Shown here piece by piece: positions 10,789 to 21,500 of a DNA stretch of 64,000 nucleotides. The translations under genes were made by a program, and so were the position numbers. The notes beneath the pieces are model-generated. The model searched no databases and had not been told where the DNA came from. It saw only the letters and a list, made by a program, of their open reading frames with translations. How positions within the stretch are numbered: position 1 is the first letter of the stretch; the number at the start of each line of letters is the position of its first letter. Source of the DNA: Laguncularia racemosa (taxonomy: Eukaryota; Streptophyta; Magnoliopsida; Myrtales; Combretaceae); contig JBBMOL010000367.1 in assembly GCA_037954665.1 (NCBI GenBank), forward strand, positions 354,762 to 418,761, in the 5' to 3' direction.

Positions 10789-11919
10789 TCCTATCGAGTC
10801 TAATTTTTGAATTTTCTCATTCTTAATCCGATCTAGACTAGACCATATGCTCATCTAATATAGATCCTCGACTTGAGTTAGGAACTTCACTTAATTTTGG
10901 AGTCGCCACACAACTGTTATTGGGAAATATTGAATTAAGACTACAGGAGCGGATTAGTCTTAAATTGGACCACTAGTCGTCGTGATTTCCTCTTTTCGTT
11001 TTTAGTGAAAAGAGGAAAAGGAAAACCAGAGTTTCTAAGTTCGGAGGCTAACCTATTAAAACCTTACGGTTATTACCTAATCTCCTAAAATTATCTCTAT
11101 CTAGAAATGTCTTTTATTTTGTTTCTATTGCTTTGTGTTTTTGAATGAGTTATTTGAAAAAATGATTTTTTATTTCATTTTATGGGTTGACCCAAACGGG
11201 TGCCTACGTACCTGCTATTCAGGATCAAACAAGCCGTAATTCGCTTTTCCTGAAAAGATTTAGTGGATTTGTGGATTTTAATTTTGAAAATCTCTTTTGA
11301 TTTATGTTTCTAACATTTTTGGGATTTTTCTAAAAAATCTAAACCTAAGCTTAATAATTTGATTTTTGAAAATATTTTTTGGGGAAAACATCAATTTTTG
11401 ATTTATTTGAGAAAATGATTTTTCTAAGTGATAAAACTCATTTTTAATAATTTTTTTGAATTTTTTAATGATTTTTTGTAATTTTAATGATTTGTTTTTG
11501 TAATTTTCATGATTTTCTTATGATTTTTTCTCATTCTTCTACATTTTTTATAATTTTTATGAGTTTTCATGATTTTTATAGTTTTTTATTATTTTTATTA
11601 TTTTTTATGATTTGTTTTATTAAATTTTCATAATTTTTGTGAATTTTTGTTAAAAATTTTATCCTAAGTTATTATCTATCCTATTTTAAAATCTAAAATT
11701 TTATTATTATTTTCTTAATATTTTTATTATTATTCTCTACATTTTATTTTTTTTATTTTTATTTTTTTTATTTTTTTAAATTATTAAATCCTAAAAAAAA
11801 TCTAATTTCTAACATTTTCCTATTTATGGAAATATAAATAAAACATAAATAACAAATTAATAAATCAAATAACAAAATAATAAATCAAATAAAAACAAAT
11901 AAACAAAATTCGAAAAAAT

Positions 11920-12204
11920 TTAGAAAATCCGACTTACCTGGATCCGGGTCGGTACGCGGGTCGAGTCGGTCGGGTCGAATCGAGTTGAAGCGGGTCGGGT
12001 CGGATCGGTCGGACACGGCGGCGGGGAGTGCTCGTTGACGGCGCTTCGGCGGCCTTTTGCAGCGGGTGAGGTGTCGAATCCTAGGTTATCGAGGGTGAGG
12101 AATCCAATGGTGGCGGTGGTTTGCTCTAGAAACGCCTCCTGGTGGTTGCTTAGCTCTTGATCGGAGGTCGCGGCTTTGATTTCCTCCGGTGGTCTCCGAT
12201 TCAC
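11920..12204 (-). CDS. Short ORF inside Ogre LTR leader (94 codons, doubtful)
   Basis: A 94-codon frame opens with ATG 12202-12204, about 60 nt downstream of the TATA box, so it would be the first ORF of the element RNA. Its C-terminal third only translates the GGGTCG repeat (PTDPTRPASTRFDPTDS). No known domain is seen. In the 3' LTR copy the frame is destroyed. It could act as an upstream ORF, but chance is equally possible. Confidence 0.25.
   Translation of the reverse strand: MNRRPPEEIKAATSDQELSNHQEAFLEQTTATIGFLTLDNLGFDTSPAAKGRRSAVNEHSPPPCPTDPTRPASTRFDPTDSTRVPTRIQVSRIF
11943..12012. repeat. GGGTCG-type short tandem motif in Ogre LTR
   Basis: Variants of cGGGTCG / GGTCGG recur about ten times in 70 bp, just downstream of the TATA box in sense orientation. 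The tract is also present at 63470-63530 and, smeared into G runs, at 46370-46420. Confidence 0.65.
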
Positions 12205-12262
12205 TCTTTTCTCTCACTTTCTCTCGCTTTTGATATGTGATTTGGCTTCCTCACTTCATCCT

Positions 12263-12271
12263 CTATTTATA
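12263..12271 (-). promoter_or_regulatory. TATA box of Ogre B LTR
   Basis: The minus strand reads TATAAATAG in the GC-balanced middle of the LTR, with the AT-rich U5 downstream. It is partly degraded in the 3' LTR copy (about 46653-46661). Confidence 0.7.
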
Positions 12272-12970
12272 GGCAATCGAAATCGAGCTGGATAAGCTCA
12301 GATTTCCACCGATCGCGGCAAATCGGATCGACGGTTAAATGAACCAACTCCGATTCGTGTAAATCCTTCAATTTGTTGAGATTTGATTCTAATTGGATGA
12401 TGTTTATCTCAATTCTGTTGAAGATCTGTTGGATTTGTGCAAAAAATCGAATCGAAACGGCCGAAATTCGAATTTTTCCCCTCGCTGGCGATCTCGGACC
12501 GAGGTTAAAGACGATCACGCACCCAGCGCGTGCGTTCCCTCCAGCCAATCAGATGCTGCCACGTGTCCTAGGTAAATGAAAAAATTGCAAAACGCGGAAA
12601 CTGCTTCCCTCGCGTTTTGAACCCGCGACCTTGCACGCGTACGCACCCACTTAGCCACGGCTCAGACTAGCTGAGCTAGCCCATTTTCCTGATTTTGTTT
12701 ATTTCGCAAATTGCATATATGCATTGCGATTTTTTTATTTTTTTGTATTTTTTGAAATTTCAAAAATTTGTAAAAATTATTTATTCCTTATTATTGCCAT
12801 TTCTAAAATCATCTTTCAAAATTGATGTGTTTTTCTATTTATTTGTATTTTTTTAAATATTTTTATTATTTTTGCTAAATTAGAGGAAAAATGGAAAAAA
12901 TTGGAAAAATTTTGAAAATTGATTATTATTAATTATTATTTATTCCTAGGGCAAAAATGGGGTGTTTACA

Positions 12971-12975
12971 ATAAG
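12971..12975. other. Target-site duplication ATAAG (Ogre 5' side)
   Basis: These five bases follow the Ogre 5' LTR terminus. The identical pentamer sits immediately outside the Ogre 3' LTR at 45212-45216. Confidence 0.75.
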
Positions 12976-13336
12976 TATTAGAAGACCTTTAATTCTAGTG
13001 CTTATTAATTATAATTTTATAGGGATTTCGTGTAATTTGTGAAGAAAAGGGTACATATATGATTAAATTTTAATTTCAAACATTAATGGAGACAAAAGAA
13101 AGGTTGAAGGATGATATGAGCAAAGGCAAGGTGAAATTTGGCGAAAAATGAAGAAAACTGATTTTCAGTTTAGCATAACCCATGTAGACACTAGTGCTGG
13201 ATGGAGAAAATGACCAATAGTTAATTCTTTTTAGCCTTGCCCTGAGCATGGCCATGCTAGAGGCCGTGTTGAACTGGGTAGTGAAAAATAACGTGTTTCA
13301 AAGTCAGCACGGCCGTGCTGACGCCCATGCTGAACC
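12976..13336 (-). other. Element D 3' internal remnant with CATGG/CACGG palindromes
   Basis: No gene is seen. Bases 13237-13336 carry GCATGGCCATGC and GCACGGCCGTGC palindromes related to the array at 27966-28090 in D'. This suggests that element D was deleted from gag directly to its post-pol region; the junction is at about 13336. Confidence 0.5.
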
Positions 13337-14646
13337 CTGTTATTCATATGGTAACTCTTTCCCACTTCTCAATGTGATGGCTTTTACCTGTTGCCTTAGA
13401 TTGTTTTCCGTGTTGCTAGGAAGAGAGCCAAGTTATCCCTCAGACATCATCTTAGCCAATTGGCCAATTTGCTTCTCAAGATTGTGAATCGATGCCTCTT
13501 GATTACGATGTCTTGCATCAGAGCTCTGGATGAATTGACTTAGTATATCTTCTAGGTTACCCTTCTTTTCTTGTTAGGGTAGTTGCATTAAAGGAAGCAA
13601 TAATGTCTGATAAAGTGGCGGCTGTTACTTTGAATGCCATGGTGGTGGTAGATTAACTCTTCGATAGTCTTAGTTTCCATAAGATAGATTCAGATGGTTT
13701 CTCATCCCCAGATGGTAGGTGTTACCACACCGATTATACTACTGTCTGTTCGAATTCCCAAGATAATCTATCTGCTCATATTGCTAAAAAAGATTCACAC
13801 CCTCCTCAAGATAAACTTGATGTTGTTGTTGTGGTCCTTGGGGATTCTTGAGAGTTGCAACTTAGTGGCTCAAAGCTTCCATCTTTGCTACCAAAGTAGT
13901 CATGACATCTACTTCATACATTCCTGTCGCTTTCTGCTTACTCTTGCAACGGCCCCACTAGTAATTATTTCTTGCCATATTAGCAAATAGCTTCAATGAG
14001 TCCTTCGGAGTCTTAGCATTCAATGTACCGCCAACTGCGACATCTACCAAGTGACGTGTAGCCGGATTTAACCCATTTAAAAATGTTTGAACTTGCATCC
14101 ATGTAGGCAACTGGTGATGTGGACACTTTCTCAACAATTCTGTCCATCTCTACCAAGCATCATATATTGTTTCATGATCTTGTTGAGTGAAAGAAGAGAT
14201 GTCATTCCGGAGCTTAGCGGTCTTACATGGTGGAAAATAATTGTCTAAAAACTCCTTTATCGTATCATCCTATGTAGTAAAAGCCTCGGGACCTAATGAC
14301 TGAAGCCAGGTTTTAGCTTTCCCTTTTAATGAAAATGGGAACAATCTTGTACACTTTGCTTCATCTATTACCACATTGTTCTTGAAAGTTTCACAAATCT
14401 CCTAGAATGTCTGAATGTGAGCATGGGGATCTTCATTAGGTAGTCTATCAAACTGACAATATTGTTGTAGAAGTTGAATCACCATACCTTTGATCTCGAA
14501 ATTATTAGCCCCAATGGGAGGCTTAACAATGGTTGGACCTGTATCATCTAGTGTAGGCCTTGCATACTGAATGTTTGTCTTTAGTAGATCCTCAACCATT
14601 ACTTCTTGTACCTTTACCTCACTCTTTGTAGATGACTTTATTAGCT
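13337..14646 (-). pseudogene. gag: Athila-type gag of element D (main part, broken)
   Basis: Conceptual minus-strand translation gives an Athila-like Gag: NNFEIKGMVIQLLQQ (about 14505), FPFSLKGKAKTWL, FFPP-like CKTAKLRNDISSFTQ (about 14210), LLRKCPHHQLPTWMQVQTF (about 14100) and a C-terminal LEKQIGQLAKMM coiled segment (about 13460). Several in-frame stops interrupt it. The N-terminal part is displaced to 24449-24640 by the insertion of element C. The last about 480 bp (13337-13820) are repeated in inverted orientation at 25669-26160. Confidence 0.8.
14642..14646. other. Target-site duplication TAGCT (left of element C)
   Basis: TAGCT directly abuts the LTR and matches 24444-24448, so element C inserted by a normal integrase reaction into the gag of element D. 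Confidence 0.93.
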
Positions 14647-15787
14647 TGATCCACGCAAAAAGAGATATAAAATGAGCGTGAATAAATACCGGCAAGTGTA
14701 CCGGATCAGATCAAGTAATATAGTGAGAGAAGAGTGTCGAACCACGAAGATTGATTAAGTAATAGACCTTTATCAATTTCTACTATTATTTAGGCAATGA
14801 TATTTGATGAGAATTGAATGAATTATACTAAAGTCTTAAAAAGAGAATTGTGTTGAAAAATGATGAATTGATGATGGGAAATAGAATCCACCCTAATTCT
14901 ACTAATCATATTGCCTTCATGTTATAATAACTCATAGCTATATGGATTTTCACAAGAAATTAACAAAACCTTAATCCTTTATTAAGTGTTAAAGTAATGT
15001 TACCTCAATTTAATTTAATAGCTCCCGCTAAGTCAAATCAAATGAGGATTCTAATTCACAATCATAAATTTCCCAATTATATGATTGCCTAATATCTTTA
15101 AAATAATTTCTCCTAATCCCTTAGTGAAAAATTTAATAAAAATATTGCATGAAACACTTAGGTCAATTTCTAATAAAATTCAATAACGCTGCTTCCACAT
15201 GAATTATTAAATCTTACTTAGGAATTCCTGATAAAACCTAAATTTCTCTTTCGAGTCATTTACATTTCTATGCATTGATTTCAATTACAAAATACAATTC
15301 ATAGCAGGACTTCTTATATGAAAATTCCGCATATCTACATTTCCTATAACATGAATACAATGATCATTTTAGTTTGAATTATGGCTTCATCATATTTCCC
15401 ACAAGGATGATTTAGAACATTATAGTATGAATTGCATAAAAACAATTGAAATAAATAGGTGCAATGGAATTCATATTGAACAACAAGAATAAATTAATAA
15501 ATGGCATAAAAGAAAATAAAGTAATTGAAACAATAGCTATAATCTTCAAGAACTTTAGCAAAATAACTTTCTTTCTTCAAACTAAAATTTGTAATAACAT
15601 GAAATGTAAAGGAATTAAAGAAAACATAAAATCCTACAGTTCATAAGGGAATTCTAATGATTTCAAAGAAAGACAAAGGATGCTAAACAAAGAATCAAAA
15701 CAAAAGGATTCTCAAAACAAAAGGGGATTCTAAACAAAAGGGGATGCTAAACAAAAAAAGGATGCTCTCAAGGTTCACACAAGGGGC

Positions 15788-15796
15788 CTATTTATA
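15788..15796 (-). promoter_or_regulatory. TATA box of element C 3' LTR
   Basis: The minus strand reads TATAAATAG, followed by GCCCCTTGTGTGAACC. It is identical in the 5' LTR. Confidence 0.8.
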
Positions 15797-15908
15797 GATC
15801 CAAAGAGGAGGGGGATAAGGTTGATCTGATGAGGATTTGAGTCAGCAAATTAAATAAGATACGATTTTGGAGAGATTTTCGCAATGGATATCCGGGGAGT
15901 AATGAAGA

Positions 15909-15972
15909 CCGGTTCAAGGCCGGCTCAAAGCCGGCGGCCTTGAATGTAGGCCGGCCCAAGGCCGGCGGCCTT
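15909..15972. repeat. GGCCGGC palindrome array in U3 of 3' LTR C
   Basis: GCCGGC-type palindromes recur five to six times in 64 bp, separated by 'ttcaa' or 'ctcaaa' spacers, about 115 bp upstream of the TATA box. Confidence 0.8.
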
Positions 15973-16167
15973 TATTGCTATTCTCCACTGGCTTCTTCAA
16001 TTTTGTGAAAAACTCCTCCAATTAAATTGTAATTTACTTTTGGGTCCACAAAACCTGTATTTTCACAATAAACACCATTAAGTATCATTTGTTTATATTT
16101 TCTTATAATATTGAAATAAATTTAATATAAGTCCAAAAGAAAATATAAGTATAATGTGATCTTATCA

Positions 16168-16180
16168 ACATCCCCACACT
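16168..16180 (-). other. Polypurine tract of element C
   Basis: The minus strand reads AGTGTGGGGATGT directly before the 3' LTR start. This is the plus-strand primer for reverse transcription and matches the usual Athila type. Confidence 0.85.
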
Positions 16181-17467
16181 TGAACTTTTGCTTGTCCTCA
16201 AGCAAAATAATTGATTTAAACAAGAGAAATCCATCATTGAACTTCTGGTGCCCATTGTTCTAACCATACTAAAGTTTGTAACTAGTATATCTAGTTGAAA
16301 TTTAGTAGTTAATCTAAATACAACAGATTTTTAATCCCTATGTTTAACAATAGAAAACAATACTTAGTCCATAAGGAAAAACATTCATTTGAACTTCATT
16401 GGTTATTAGCAAGTATCATCTCCCTCAATTTTACTTCTTTAAACAAGATAACAAGGAGTGAAAGCATATGGTATCCATTTTTTTCCTAGAATTTCTCCCT
16501 TTTTTTTTTTTTTTTGCCTTAATTGACAGCGGAGTGAGACTTCACTTTTCTGAGGGACCAAAGCTCGCCCATGTCAACCTGGTTTTCATTAATGTACTAA
16601 ATTTTTGCCTTTCCGCCCTTCTCGTTATTGTGAGTTCATTGAGTCGGCACATCCTAGGCTCATCGCCTAAGTGACCAGGTTTTAAAGGGACCCCTACGAA
16701 CTCTTCCTCACACTAACATTTAAGATTGGATACTCTTAACTCACTTTCCTGAGTTATTGGAGTAAAAGGCTCTTTTTTTTTTTAAGGGATCACTAAGTAA
16801 AATATTTCATTTACCTCTTTCACTAGGTGTTAAGGTATTCTCAAAGAAATTTCAAGAGAGATTTATCCTAACCAATTTTTCCTTGAAGTAAACTTGCTTG
16901 TTTTTTTTTTTTCAACTTAAGGACTCAATCTCAAGTTCAAAGGCTAAACATAGGGTAAACCCCGTTCTCTAGAGATTTTACTATTAAATTTTAACTATGT
17001 AAACTAGTCACAATAGTTGGCGAGTAGGGCACCAATCTAAGTCAATTTCAGGATTTCAATTTAAGGACATAAATAAAGCATGGGATTTGTAAGCTCATGA
17101 TGTGTGCAATCATTATACTTCTACATTTATAATCCCTTCCCCACACTTAAATTGGACAATGTCCTCATTGTTCCTAATATATCACAAAATTAAGGAAAAG
17201 AATGTCAATGCAGAAATTGAAATACTGGTACTTCCCTGGTGTAAAATTGTTCATCAGGAAGAAAATTCCTCCCAAAATGTCTGTCATCCTTGGAGTGTCT
17301 TGAATGCACTGGCGGCTCTTATCCAACCTTGAATTAGTTTCTTTTTTTTTTTTTTGTAACGAAATTAAAACACTAGTGTATATACTTATTGAGCATGGGC
17401 TGCCTCCCATGAAGCGCTTAGTTTATAGTCGCTAGCCCGACTTTTCCAGTTCAAGTTCTTGAATCTC
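16181..17467 (-). other. Element C 3' noncoding region with conserved Athila block
   Basis: No ORF of env type is seen. Bases 16600-16760 (phrases 'gagttcattgagtcggca' and 'aagtgaccaggtttt') and 17120-17165 (CCCCACACTTAAATTGGACAATG) recur in A2 at 50520-50650 and about 51070-51100, and in D' at 29060-29170 and 28408-28448 on the other strand. T-homopolymers lie at 16500-16515, 16772-16782, 16900-16912 and 17340-17356. Such conservation outside coding sequence suggests a cis-acting role. Confidence 0.7.
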
Positions 17468-18586
17468 CTAAATCCACAGTTGTGGCATTTCTATCAACAT
17501 GTTCCCTTCATAGTAATGTTTGAGAAGATAACCGTTTACCTTGAAAGTACGGTTGTCTTCTGCCTTCAACTCAACTGCACCATAAGGAAACACATTAACA
17601 ATTTCAAATGGTCCAGACCATCGTGATTTCAACTTACCTGGGAATAGCTTCAATCGAGAGTTGTACAATAAGACTCTTTGACCAGGCAAGAACTCTCGCT
17701 GTAAGATGTTCTTATCATGCCATCGCTTTGCTCTCTCCTTGTAAATTCTCGCATTTTCATATGCTTCCTCTCTCATCTCGGCCATTTGATTCAATTGGAG
17801 CAACCTCTTTTCACCTGCAGCTTGCAACTCAAAGTTAAGGTATTTTATGGCCCAGTATGCCTTGTGCTCAAGCTCTACGGGTAGGTGACATGATTTACCA
17901 AAAACAATCTTATAGGGGGACATTCCAATAGGTGTTTTAAAAGCTGTTCTATAAGCCCACAATGCATCATCAAGTTTTAAAGACCAATCCTTTCGGGATG
18001 CATTGACAGTTTTCTCTAAGATTCGCTTAATTTCCCTATTGGATACCTCAACCTGTCCACATGTTTGTGGATGATAAGGGGTGGCAATTTTGTGAGTAAC
18101 TCCATATTTTAATAATAATTTCTCAAATTGCCTGTTACAAAAATGTGTTCCCCCATCACTTATTATAGCTCTAGGTACCCCAAATCTTGAAAATATATTC
18201 TTTTTCAAAAATTTAATGACAACCCTGCTGTCATTAGTTTGTAGAGCAACTGCCTCTACCCATTTCGAAACATAATCAACAGCTAAAAGAATATATTTGT
18301 TTGAAAAAGATGAGGGAAAAGGACCCATAAAGTCGATTCCCCAAACGTCAAAAAGTTCAATTACAAGTATATTATTTTGTGGTAATTCATGTCTTCTTGA
18401 AATATTGCCAGTCCTTTGGCATTGAGCATAAGTCATAATGAAGTTCCTGCAATCATGAAACAAACTGGGCCAATAAAATCCGCAAGATAAAATTTTTGCT
18501 ACCGTTTTTTCCATACCAAAGTGACCTCCTACCTCTCTAGAATGACAATGCTGTATAATGCTAAGCTGTTCACTTTCAGGTACGCA
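17468..18586 (-). pseudogene. int: Integrase part of element C polyprotein (after the in-frame TGA)
   Basis: It is in the same frame as the upstream polyprotein, continuing past the TGA at 18587-18589; the first downstream ATG is at 18514 (348 codons). The His/His part of the zinc finger is visible just after the stop. The Cys/Cys part reads YAQC, so the first Cys is a Tyr (codon 18428-18430). The catalytic core is D61 (WGIDFMGPF), D120 (IISDGGTHF) and E156 (GQVEVSNRE), with exactly 35 residues between the last two. The C-terminal region has LSGPFEIV-like RWSGPFEIVNVFPYGAVEL and ends in MPQLWI. Integrase inserts the cDNA. With the stop upstream and the finger Cys replaced, this copy is probably inactive. 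Confidence 0.93.
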
Positions 18587-21500
18587 TCATCTAATTATTT
18601 GGTCAGCACAATTTTTAAAGAGATATGGTTCATCCCAAAAATAAAACTTCACATCATGTAAAAATTTCTTTTTCTGTTGGTAGGATAAACCATATGGAGT
18701 GATTTTGCTAACCAAATAATTAACGATATCAGCATACCAAGGTAATCCTTGAACTTCTACTACATGCAATTGTTCATCGGGGAACTTTTCATTAATAGGT
18801 GAATAAAAAAAATTAGATTCCAGACGGGATAAATGATCAGCCACCACATTTTCAGTTCCCTTCTTATCTTTAATTTCCAGGTTAAATTCTTGCAGCAGTA
18901 GAATCCATCGAATTAACCTAGGTTTAGCATCAGCTTTAGCAAATAAATACTTAAGGGCAGCATGGTCAGTATATACTATGATTTTAGAACCTATTAGGTA
19001 AGGCCGGAATTTATCGCATGCAAATATAACTGCTAAAAGTTCTTTTTCAGTTTTGGCATAATTCCTTTGGGCCTCATTTAAGGTTCTACTCGCATAGTAT
19101 ATTACATGAAATGACTTATCTTTTCTTTGCCCAAGTACCGCTCCAACAACATAGTCGCTGGCATTGCACATCAACTCGAAGGGAAGCTCCCAATCAAGTG
19201 CAACAATCACTGGTGCAGTAGTGAGCTTCTCCTTCAATAGATTAAATGCCTGCAAACAATTATCATAAAAAATAAAGGCAGAATCTTTTTCTAGTAAATT
19301 ACAAAGAGGTCTTGAGATTTTAGAGAAGTCCCTGATAAATCTCCTATAGAAGCCAGCATGTCCCAAGAAGCTTCTGATTCCTTTCACTGTAGTAGGTGGT
19401 GGTAGCTTCTCTATCACCTCTACTTTTGCCCTGTCAACCTCAATTCCCTGCTTAGATACTTTGTGCCCTAAGACTATTCCCTCTCTTACCATGAAATGGC
19501 ATTTTTCCCAATTAAGAAGCAGATCAGTTTCCTTGCATCTCTTAAGCACACATCCTAAATTTGTTAGACATGTTTCGAATGACTTCCCAAAAACAGAAAA
19601 ATCATCCATGAATATTTCAATGAAATTTTCTATCATGTCAGAAAATATGGACATCATGCATCTTTGAAATGTAGCGGGTGCATTACAAAGACCAAAGGGC
19701 ATTCTCCTAAAAGCAAATGTGCTATAGGGACAAGTAAAGGTGGTTTTCTCCTGGTCCTCGGGTGCTATATGGATTTGATTGTAACCGGAATAACCATCTA
19801 AAAAGCAGTAATAATCATGCCCTGCAAGTTTTTCTAACATCTGATCTATAAAAGGGAGGGGGAAATGATCTTTGCGGGTAGCATCATTCAGTTTTCTATA
19901 GTCTATACAGACTCTCCAACCAGTTACAGTGCGAGTGGGAATTAATTCATTAGCCTCATTTTGTACTACAGTCATACCACCTTTTTTTGGTACAACTTGG
20001 ACAGGACTAACCCATTTACTATCAGAAATTGGAAAAATAATGCCAGCATCTAACAATTTAAGTACTTCTTTTTTTACAACTTCCTTAAGAGTTGGGTTAA
20101 GTCTTCTTTGTGGTTGTACTGTAGGTTTACACTCAGCTTCAAGAAATATCCTATGAGTACAAATTGAAGGGCTAATTCCCTTAATATCAGCAATGGTCCA
20201 CCCGATAACTTCCTTATGTTCTCTTAGAACATCCAAAAGTTGTTGCTCTTGATCACCTGTCAAAGAAGAAGAAATGATTATTGGCAAAGTATCATTTGTT
20301 CCAAGATAAGCATACTTTAAATGACCAAGCAAAGGTTTAAGTTCAAGCACCGGGGGTTGTGTCAATGACGGCATCGGTTTCTTCTCAGTGGTGCCCAGCT
20401 CCTCATAGTGTCGAGTCTTGAATTCATAAACTTGTTCAGTATGTTCTTCTTGGGGTTCATCCTCATCATCACTCCAATTATCTAAATCCCTAAGGACTGA
20501 CTCCATCGTGTCCACACCTACATTCTCTTCCATGAACTCACAGGAAAGCTCATCAACACTATCAATAGTGTAACAGGATTTACAGTCATCAAATTTCTTT
20601 GTAGCCTCATACACATTAAACGTGACTTGTTCATCCATAACTCTTAAAGTAAGCTTACCTTGTTCCACATCAATCAATGCCTTACCTGTTGCCAGGAATG
20701 GTCTTCCTAAGATCATGGGTACCTCTCTATCTTCTTCCATTTCCAAGACTATAAAGTCAACTGGAAAGATGAATTTGTCCACTTTTACTAGGACATTCTC
20801 CACTATACCCTTTGGGTACTTGACACTTCTATCCGCAAGTTGTAAGGTGACGTGCGTCTCCTTACATTCTCCAAGTCCTAGTTTTCTGAAAATGGACAGA
20901 GGCATTAAATTTATACTTGCACCAGAATCTATAAGTACTTTATCAAAATGAAAATTACCAATAGTGCAAGGAACAGTAAAACTTCCCTGATCTCTTTGTT
21001 TTCTTGGCAAATTGGATAAATTCTTTTGTAAGATCATAGAACATTCCCCTGTAAGCATCACTGGTTCATTCCCTTCAATCTTCCTCTTCTTTGTGAGTAA
21101 ATCCTTCATGAACCTAGCATATGATGGCATCTGCTGAAGTGCCTTTGCAAAAGGAATGTTAATTTTCAATTTTTTAAAGACTTCTAAAAATTTAGCAAAT
21201 TGTGAATCCAATTGTTGTTGCTTCAGCCTTCCAGAGAAAGGAATAGGAGGAACATATGCTTGCACTTTTGGTGAATTTTTCTTTGGTTCCTCTTCCTTTT
21301 TTTTCCCTTTATCTTTCTCTAGGTTAACCTCCTCTTCCTCAAGTTTCTTATCAACCAATTCCTTACCACTTCTTAGCATAATAGCATTTACACCCTTAGG
21401 ATTCTGCTCAGTATTACTAGGTAAAGACCCAGATGGTCTATTACTCAACTGTTGAGACATTTGACTAAGCTGATTTTCAAGATTCCTAATGGTGGCTTGT

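Larger units (their letters stand above)
2480..12970 (-). mobile_element. Ogre-type (Tat clade) retrotransposon B, left copy, 5' portion
   Basis: Reading on the minus strand: 5' LTR (12970-10792), tRNA-Arg-type primer site, ORF1 upstream of gag, gag, then RT with two RNase H domains and integrase ending at 2915, then 3' untranslated DNA interrupted at 2480 by Athila A. An extra ORF before gag, a tRNA-Arg-type primer, dual RNase H and an LTR over 2 kb are the recognised Ogre features. The 3' LTR lies outside on the left; an equivalent one is at 45217-47313. All long frames carry premature stops, so the element is inactive. Confidence 0.88.
10792..12970 (-). repeat. 5' LTR of Ogre B (2179 bp)
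   Basis: The LTR starts TGTAAACACC on the minus strand at 12970 and ends next to the primer site. Its terminal dinucleotide here is mutated (plus strand TATCGAG, versus TGTCGAG at 45217). The TATA box is at 12263-12271, with a GC-rich R region downstream. A very T-rich (A-rich in sense) tract fills 11290-11900. It is homologous to 45217-47313 and partly to 62881-64000. Confidence 0.9.
14647..16167 (-). repeat. 3' LTR of element C (1521 bp)
   Basis: The ends are TGATAAGATC...GGATCA on the minus strand. It matches 22883-24443 nearly throughout. The differences are scattered base changes, a short 'ggggatgctaaacaaaa' repeat-number change near 15735, and a shorter GGCCGGC array. The 60-codon plus-strand ORF at 15464-15646, repeated at 23700-23882, is antisense LTR sequence and not a gene. 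Confidence 0.95.

Noticed and set aside
15464..15646. 60-codon ORF identical at 23700-23882
   Set aside because: It lies antisense inside the two LTRs of element C; the repetition is due to the LTR pair.
16468..16674. Plus-strand ORF with a hydrophobic stretch in element C 3' region
   Set aside because: The hydrophobic run is translated poly-T; the sense strand is minus and the block is conserved as noncoding DNA.
17174..17410. Possible env-like ORF downstream of integrase in element C (78 codons, minus)
   Set aside because: Too short, rich in translated poly-A, with no signal peptide or transmembrane pattern.
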